Positions 58,797 through 64,000 of a stretch of DNA of 64,000 bases are shown piece by piece. The stretch is from Isoetes taiwanensis (Eukaryota; Streptophyta; Lycopodiopsida; Isoetales; Isoetaceae), in the NCBI GenBank assembly GCA_021234155.1, contig JAJEKV010000090.1, positions 3,849,319 to 3,913,318 of the forward strand, read 5' to 3'. Position numbers and translations under genes: made by a program. The number at the start of each line of letters is the position of its first letter. Within the stretch, counting starts at the first letter, position 1. Below the pieces are notes generated by a model. The model saw only the letters and a program-made list of their open reading frames with translations. It did not search any database and was not told the DNA's origin.

Positions 58797-59660
58797 GTGA
58801 GTGCACTACTGGTGGTTGGTCGTACTATGTCAGACCCAACAAACCGAGCTATGGGTGAACCTTCCGAGGAGACCCTAAATGGGCTCTCGGAAGAGGAAAG
58901 CAAAGCTCTGGAAAAGATGAAGATGCCAGAGTTTGATGGAATGGGAATGCCAGAGGATGCGATGCTCTGGTTGGGTCGCATGAAATTATATTATGCGGCT
59001 ACTAAGAAAGGCGATACCGCAAAGGTATTGCACGCCTCTCTTAAGTTAAAAGGTGCTGCTGCTTCGTGGTGGGCTATCCACATCGACAGTGGAAAGACTT
59101 TTCGGTCTTGGACAGACTTCTGTAAACGATTCAAAGATGAGTATGCGCCTCATTTTGATAGTCTCCATGCATTAATATCACTCAGGGAGTCGGTACAAAT
59201 CGGGACTTTACAAGCGTACGTTAGTAAGCTCCGTAGGTTGTTTGCGAGACTTCCCGACCTTACCCCTCAGATGATGGTGGACCACTTTGTCAACGGTTTG
59301 AAGGAAGTCAGCATTAAGACACACCTGCTGCAAGCGGAACCCAAAGGCTTCAAGGAAGCAGTTGAGCTTGCTAGGAAATTGGTTGGTCGTGAGGAACCTT
59401 AGAAGACCAAGAAGAGTTTTGATTGGAAGTCAAAACGAACTGAAAATTCTGCAGATGGAGTGTCATCTGCTAAGAAGAGGAATCAGAATCAGTCAAACAA
59501 AAAGACTGCGGGGCAGTCTAAGAATTCTAGTCAGAAAAAGATAGCTATAAAGTGTTATAATTGCCAGGGTATGGGTCATTATGCGAGAGAATGTCCTAAG
59601 CCGCAAAAGCCAAAGAAGGCGGTAGCTGCGACGGCCAAAACAATAATGGAGGGTGAAGCC
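58797..59660 (+). pseudogene. Family B gag with CCHC knuckle, one stop
   Basis: The capsid frame 58797-59402 is intact for 201 codons (MKMPEFDGMGMPEDAMLW, KLYYAATKKGDTAKVLHASL, GAAASWWAIH, FKDEYAPHFDSLHALISL, RLFARLPDLTPQMMVDHFV). It stops at a TAG after GREEP, where the minus-strand sister has glutamine. The frame then continues to the knuckle CYNCQGMGHYAREC (about 59554-59595). Upstream (58250-58800) is a leader with decayed coding remnants. One point change apart, this is the best-preserved gag of the window. Confidence 0.9.
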
Positions 59661-60090
59661 GTGAAGACGCTGTCGGCTATCGCAAGGGAAGAAAGCATGG
59701 TAAATGATTCTTCTAAGGTTTCCTTTGGTAAAGTTATTCGTGTTCTAGGTAGAATCAAGGGAAAGAATGTGGTCATCCTTATTGATTCTGAGAGCACTGA
59801 CAATTTCTTGTTTGCAGACTTAGCAAGGGGGCTAGGCCTGGAGCTGACGAAGGTGACTTCGGATGTGGTTAAAGGAGAGGCAGGGCCTTAGGTTCAGCGA
59901 GGAGATCAACAAGCACATGCCGTAGACTTGATACTTCAAGATAGAAGTTCACCTAGAGCAGTAAAATTTAGAATTGATGTCGATTTAATCAAATGGAAAC
60001 GTTATGACGTCATTTTGGGTGTAAAGTGGCTTCAAACTGCACGTCCACACTGATATGTGTTAACTTTTGAGTTAGAAGACACTAAGTCTG
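59661..60090 (+). pseudogene. Family B protease region, truncated
   Basis: The frame carries VVILIDSESTDNFLFADLARGLGLEL (active-site loop with glutamate in the triad's third position) and, after a TAG at 59889, continues QRGDQQAHAVDLILQDRSSPRAV and RYDVILGVKWLQTA. It ends where the deletion joins it to the 3' LTR at about 60090. The sister copy has glutamine at the TAG. Confidence 0.85.
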
Positions 60091-60091
60091 A

Positions 60092-60754
60092 CACCCTTTC
60101 TCGACTCACGAGTCACTTTCGTATGTTAAGGTGACTTCTAGTTAAATTATAAAGGCCTTTTCATTTAAACCACTAAACCATTGCTTTTGGGGTGTGACGT
60201 GGCATTATCTTATTGGTTAAGGTAATTAAAAAGGGAAATCGTGGACCTGTGATTGTGACCTACTGGTAGCGGCCGGATCAGATAAAGATAGGTCGGATCT
60301 GAGCATAAGATGCTCGATTTTTGCTCTAGAAAAGGCCCATCTGCCTTTTTCCAGCTATTCTTGGCCCTAATGGCCTTATAAAAGGATTTGGTGACGATTT
60401 CTGAGAGCATAGTTTTCCTTTGGAGCCAAGCAATTGGAGCACTCTGTTTCTCTTTGCTGCTTGATCTTATGCTTTATGGGGGTTTTAGGCCATTTCGAAT
60501 TGACTCGGGAATCAATTCGGCCTTTTCTGAGCAACTCCATTATCTGGTGCTGCTTGTGAGATCACTCCATTCTTGGAGTGTTCGTGGCTTCTCTTTGAGC
60601 AATACTGCTGCTGCAGTATTGAGTTTTTGTGATAGAACTTTTGAAGCTGGGATTCAGGCTGATCCTGGGGATCAGTAGCAGTTGTGCGTGGGGAGTTCTG
60701 GGAACTCACGGTTGAGGGGAACTCCGGGCGTTCTACTTTCTGTAGGTTGTGACA
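60092..60754 (+). repeat. Partial 3' LTR of the plus-strand family B element
   Basis: From about 60115 (ACTTTCGTATGTTAAGGTG, matching 57571) to the end GTAGGTTGTGACA at 60754. The first 137 or so bases of the LTR are missing. Confidence 0.88.
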
Positions 60755-60855
60755 CCGTGAGCATCTGAACATGTAAAACATTCTGCTTTGGCTCTTTGCA
60801 ATTTTTCAAAAGAAACCTTCTATCTTAGACTGAGCTGCTTATCCACGAACATCTA

Positions 60856-60878
60856 GAATATTCTAGAATTTTCTAGAA
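60856..60878. promoter_or_regulatory. Perfect five-unit heat-shock element
   Basis: GAA at 60856, TTC at 60861, GAA at 60866, TTC at 60871 and GAA at 60876, all spaced by two bases. Confidence 0.7.
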
Positions 60879-61157
60879 CTATTTTGAGTTTTTACAAGGT
60901 TTCAAAAAAAATTCTATTTTTACACTAGGTGCTTATCCATGAGTATCTGGAAAATTTTTAGAACATTCTATTTTGACTGTGTGAGAATTTCAAAAGACTT
61001 TCTATTTTTAGACTAAGGCGTTAGACATAGGTGCTCAACTATGAGTATCTAGATTCTAGAACTTTGTAGAACTATCTAGAACATCATATTTCCAATTTTT
61101 GCAAGGTTTCAAAAAAGTTTCCTTTTTTAGACTGAGGTGCTTACACATGAGTATCTG

Positions 61158-61175
61158 GAACATTCTAGAACTTTC
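61158..61175. promoter_or_regulatory. Four-unit heat-shock element
   Basis: GAACATTCTAGAACTTTC, perfect spacing over four units. Confidence 0.65.
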
Positions 61176-61384
61176 TATTTTGACTGTTGAAAGGTCTCAA
61201 AAACAACTTTCTATTTTAAACTGAGGTGCTTTCCAGACCTCTTTGTAAAGTTCCAATTAGATTGAGGTGCTTACCCATGAGCATCTAAATCATTCCAAAA
61301 CATTCTAGAAGATTCTAAAGCTATCTAGAACATCCTAGAACATCCTTGATTTGATCGGACCCCTTAACTATCTTTGAACTTCTA

Positions 61385-61700
61385 TTCGTTTCAATAAATC
61401 AATGCTTGGCCTAGTGGTATTTATGGGGTTTGCGGGGCATGGACCACACACTAAGATGGAGGGGGGATACGGAGGGCCGAGATCGTGCCATGTGGCATCT
61501 CTTTAACTGTCGATGGGGGTGGACTTCCGCGCCCATTCACTCACTTACTCATATACGGACATTACTTCTTTACTATACTAGAAGGATAGTTTTGCCATTA
61601 TTTCCTAGCTCTTTCAACGTTTTCCCAACCCCGATGCCCACAGCCTATGTTGAAACCATGTGTAATCTTGTTTTCTAAGGTCTCAGTCTTTGAGCATATT
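61385..61700 (+). repeat. Satellite head module (copy 4)
   Basis: AATGCTTGGCCTAGTGGTAT (A-box-like), GGGGCATGGACC, then GGAGGGCCGAGATCGTGCC, CACTCACTTACTC and TACTAGAAGG, the same order as at 48045. The B box is lost. Confidence 0.6.
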
Positions 61701-62044
61701 GCTTGGAATCTACTAGGAGTAGGCAAGCTTCTCAAGGTTTGGTCTGAGCTCTTGAAGCTGAGGAAAAAGAAGAGAAGCGCTATTTAAATCCATGAAATTA
61801 CTTTTACTTTTAGGTGAAATCGAGACGTGTTATTGTCCAATACTATTATAACAAAAACTACAAATTGCTATTCAACATCACGGAGACTTGAATTCTTGAT
61901 CTCCTTTAAAAATGGAGCTATTATTGTAATCAATATAAATAGAATAGTTGTTGTAGATATTTGGTTAATAGCCAAGTGGCAAGCAAAGGCGCTAGTCAAG
62001 TGGCAATGAGCCTTTAGGCCATTCTTTTGTTCCTAGAACAATAT

Positions 62045-62175
62045 TTAATTGTAGACTACTCTTGAGCTTGTGTGATGGGTTTACCTTGTGAACACTCTAT
62101 CTTATAATATTAATATTGTAGACTACTCTTGAGCTTGTGTGATGGGTCTACCTTGTGAACACTCTATCTTAAAAG
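62045..62175. repeat. Direct duplication of about 55 bp
   Basis: TGTAGACTACTCTTGAGCTT through GAACACTCTATCTTA is repeated once with one base changed and a short AT spacer. Confidence 0.85.
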
Positions 62176-62217
62176 GAAATACTGTAAAAATATTGGCTTT
62201 GAATGAACAATCAACTT

Positions 62218-62300
62218 CAGCTTAAGTTTAAGTTTAAATTTGTATTTTAGTGGAATTTTGAGCTTAATTTTAAGTTTAAATTTGTATTTTAGTGCGCGTA
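62218..62300. repeat. Short tandem repeat, AT-rich
   Basis: TTAAGTTTAAATTTGTATTT with TAGTG occurs twice about 50 bp apart. Confidence 0.75.
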
Positions 62301-62544
62301 TATTTCTTATGTTAAAATGTACATGAACTTGGCGACATTTATGGAAGACAAGTTTTGGAAGAAAGGGTTTTGTGAAGCTACACAATAGCTATTTTTGAAG
62401 ACAAGTTGTTTGTATGTACCAAACAAGCGACCCTTCAATACACTAAACAAACTTAAATGGCAATCCTTATGGCCATCCATTCCTACCTTGTGGTAGGTGC
62501 AAGGTTGGAAGGTGGTAGTCGAGGCTTGGCTTTCAAGATTGATG

Positions 62545-62680
62545 CCTGCCAGTTAAGGGGTTAATCCCCCTTGCTTGCCAGTTAAAGGGTTAATCCCCAT
62601 TGCTTCCCTATAAACATGCTCGTCCCGCTTGCCTGTTTATTGGCCATAACAGGCATGCAAGGGGAATTAACCCCCTCATC
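62545..62680. repeat. Direct and inverted repeats around TTAATCCCC
   Basis: GCCAGTTAAGGGGTTAATCC occurs twice in tandem (about 28 bp period). An inverted counterpart, GCAAGGGGAATTAACCCCC, lies about 70 bases on, so a stem could form. Confidence 0.65.
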
Positions 62681-62689
62681 TCCTACGCC

Positions 62690-63106
62690 TATAGCTTTAA
62701 TACACTGAATAAAGGGGCTGCATCTTAATATACATATTCAAACTTTAATGGTGCCTCCATTTTCAAACAAGTGTATGGCAAGAAATTGAAAAATATGCAC
62801 GCCCCCGTTTTCGTGCCATTTCCTACATTACCCCCTACAAGCCCTCCGTTTTTGCATTTCTCTGTGGTCCAATCACATGACTTGCACCCTTAGAAAATGA
62901 TGGGACAAAAATACAAAGAGCAAGTACATTTCGCCCGTAATCATTACATTTCTTATGCTCATTACATTTCTTGTGGTCCTATGACATGATTCGCATCTTT
63001 ACGATGGATAAATTCCAAGAAAAAATTTCTGAACATTCCAAAAGTTAATAGTGATTAGTTTTCTGTAAGCGAATTTGATACTAGTTGGAGGACATTAATG
63101 GCTGCC
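62690..63106. other. Intergenic, downstream of the TPK gene
   Basis: No gene seen. It may include the 3' untranslated part of the TPK transcript. Confidence 0.35.
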
Positions 63107-63724
63107 TTAGATTCCACAAACCTTAAGTTCTGTTGTCCAAAGCAAGTCTGCATCAGAAACAAGTGTTACCCTCTGCCCCTCCAATATATTACATGTGCTA
63201 ATCAGGGATCCAAAAGCCATAGCAGTTTTACCTGTCATTACAAGCAAACTAGTCAGAGTGTGCCAGCATATACAAGCGTCGTGCAAGTAAGCAAAAACTT
63301 GCTTACTTAGATTCCAACGGAGTCCAGTAGTTGTGGTGCTTGTGGACGGAGCACCAATAGGGATAATGCCACAATGTGGACCTTCAAAGACAGAATTTAT
63401 AATTATCTCATGATCATGGTGCTTGGGAAGCAGACAAACCAAATTCTCGTCATTCACAAGCACGATTCGAAGATCGGGAAAAGAATGCAAAACGTTGAGA
63501 TTTCCCATCTCATGGTCAAGCCTTCCGCCAAGTGCTCCTAAAACAATTATTTTGAACTGCATAAAGACATGCTAACGTTTATGATTTGGTATGAGACCAC
63601 TAATTAACCCAGATATGAGCCATCTACTCACCTTTTCTGGCCCAAGCTTATCCTTGATATACGAAATACATTTGTGGAGATCTGTAGTGTCTTGATCATT
63701 TGACTTGTCAACTACAACCGCGCC
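63107..63724 (-). CDS. TPK: Thiamine pyrophosphokinase, last three exons (5' part beyond the window)
   Basis: Exons on the minus strand: 63724-63632 (GAVVVDKSNDQDTTDLHKC, ISYIKDKLGPEK), 63556-63307 (FKIIVLGALGGRLDHEMGNL, HSFPDLRIVLVND, GPHCGIIPIGAPSTSTTTTG) and 63231-63107 (SKTAMAFGSLISTCNIL, DADLLWTTELK, stop). Donors are GTGAGT and GTAAGC, acceptors end in AG, and phases fit. The DQDTTDLHK motif and LGGRLDHE are nucleotide-binding/catalytic motifs, and the STTTTGLRWNL segment binds thiamine. The enzyme transfers pyrophosphate from ATP to thiamine to make the cofactor TDP in the cytosol. No stop or frameshift is visible in these exons, so the gene looks functional. The N-terminal exons must lie beyond 64000. 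Confidence 0.92.
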
Positions 63725-64000
63725 CTGCAATTAACTTCATAAGCCTTAACTTCATTTGTTACCATGGCAATTAATTCTGGGCATTTGCATAAAAGTCCAG
63801 CTGCAAATTAATATGCCTTGAACTGAAACAATATAGCACCTTTTTTACAACATTTCTTTTGCTTGTACAGCGTTTTTGCTCTTCAGCAAAATAATAAAAG
63901 ACAAAGATACCAATCTGCTCTTCTTAAACAAGCCTGAACCATCTTGGACTGCCCTATGTCTTACACAAGCAATGAATGCAGTGAAGAAGGCCAATAGCTT
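63725..64000 (-). other. Intron of the TPK gene (partial)
   Basis: Upstream of the acceptor at 63725 no coding sequence of the family (for example a DGD or GDMDS motif) is found in any frame, so the next upstream exon is outside the window. Confidence 0.55.

Larger units (their letters stand above)
57434..60754 (+). mobile_element. Family B chromovirus, internally deleted, with CCGTG target duplication
   Basis: Order: 5' LTR 57434-58227, primer site, gag, knuckle, protease, then a direct jump into the 3' LTR at about 60092. CCGTG is present on both sides (57429-57433 and 60755-60759), and joining the flanks restores the satellite B unit. Reverse transcriptase, RNase H, integrase, the polypurine tract and the first 137 or so bases of the 3' LTR are gone. 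Confidence 0.92.
60755..61385. repeat. Satellite B block continuing after the chromovirus
   Basis: Starts with the right target duplication and AGCATCTGAACATG, the continuation of the unit cut at 57428. Further units follow with CTATTTTTAGACTAAGG and GCTTACACATGAGTATCTGG. Confidence 0.85.

Overview
This is nuclear DNA from a land plant with a large, repeat-rich genome. Three things point there: Ty3/gypsy chromoviruses with plant-type tRNA-Met primer sites, plant LINEs with long poly(A) tails, and plant-specific genes (a DUF1639 gene, an arogenate dehydratase copy, a plant-type thiamine pyrophosphokinase). The high density of old nested elements and the low gene density would suit a gymnosperm, but the sequence alone does not fix the species.

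Layout. Positions 1-3000 hold the 3' part of Ty3 chromovirus material (integrase C-terminus plus chromodomain) and a 1.48 kb LTR, here called family A. At 3000-4900 lies a minus-strand gag relic with zinc knuckles. At 4930-10055 is a decayed but nearly complete minus-strand chromovirus of a second family (B); its 3' LTR carries a 52 bp perfect-arm palindrome inserted with a 5 bp target duplication. Positions 10-15 kb contain LINE debris and a Mutator-like MITE with a 9 bp target duplication. The one complete, apparently intact gene is a five-exon DUF1639 gene on the minus strand (coding 15238-17513). Positions 18-23 kb hold tandem hAT-like MITEs and a broken arogenate dehydratase copy. Positions 23-30 kb are AT-rich and show no gene. 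At 30.3-31.3 kb an ORF1-type LINE copy is bounded by a 12 bp target duplication. At 35.8-36.6 kb is a histone-H3-fold relic that most resembles centromeric H3. At 36.8-39.3 kb is a broken LINE reverse transcriptase, and at 42.9-45.95 kb a minus-strand family A LTR containing a 1448 bp tandem duplication.

The right third (about 46.2-61.7 kb) is a complex satellite. Its modules recur in the order head, A, B. The head has a tRNA-like part with A- and B-box matches. A is a degenerate repeat of about 45 bp. B is a degenerate repeat of roughly 85-90 bp full of perfect heat-shock elements (alternating nGAAn/nTTCn). The array is interrupted by seven tandem units of about 345 bp with a minus-strand pol III-like promoter, by a foldback MITE, and by a deleted family B chromovirus with an intact 5 bp target duplication. 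The window ends in the last exons of a minus-strand thiamine pyrophosphokinase gene whose 5' part lies beyond position 64000.

Functionally, only the DUF1639 and TPK genes look alive. Everything else is mobile-element sequence, element-derived satellite or pseudogene. The nesting gives a relative chronology: the satellite came first, then the foldback MITE and family B insertions; family B was also present before the 52 bp palindrome entered it.
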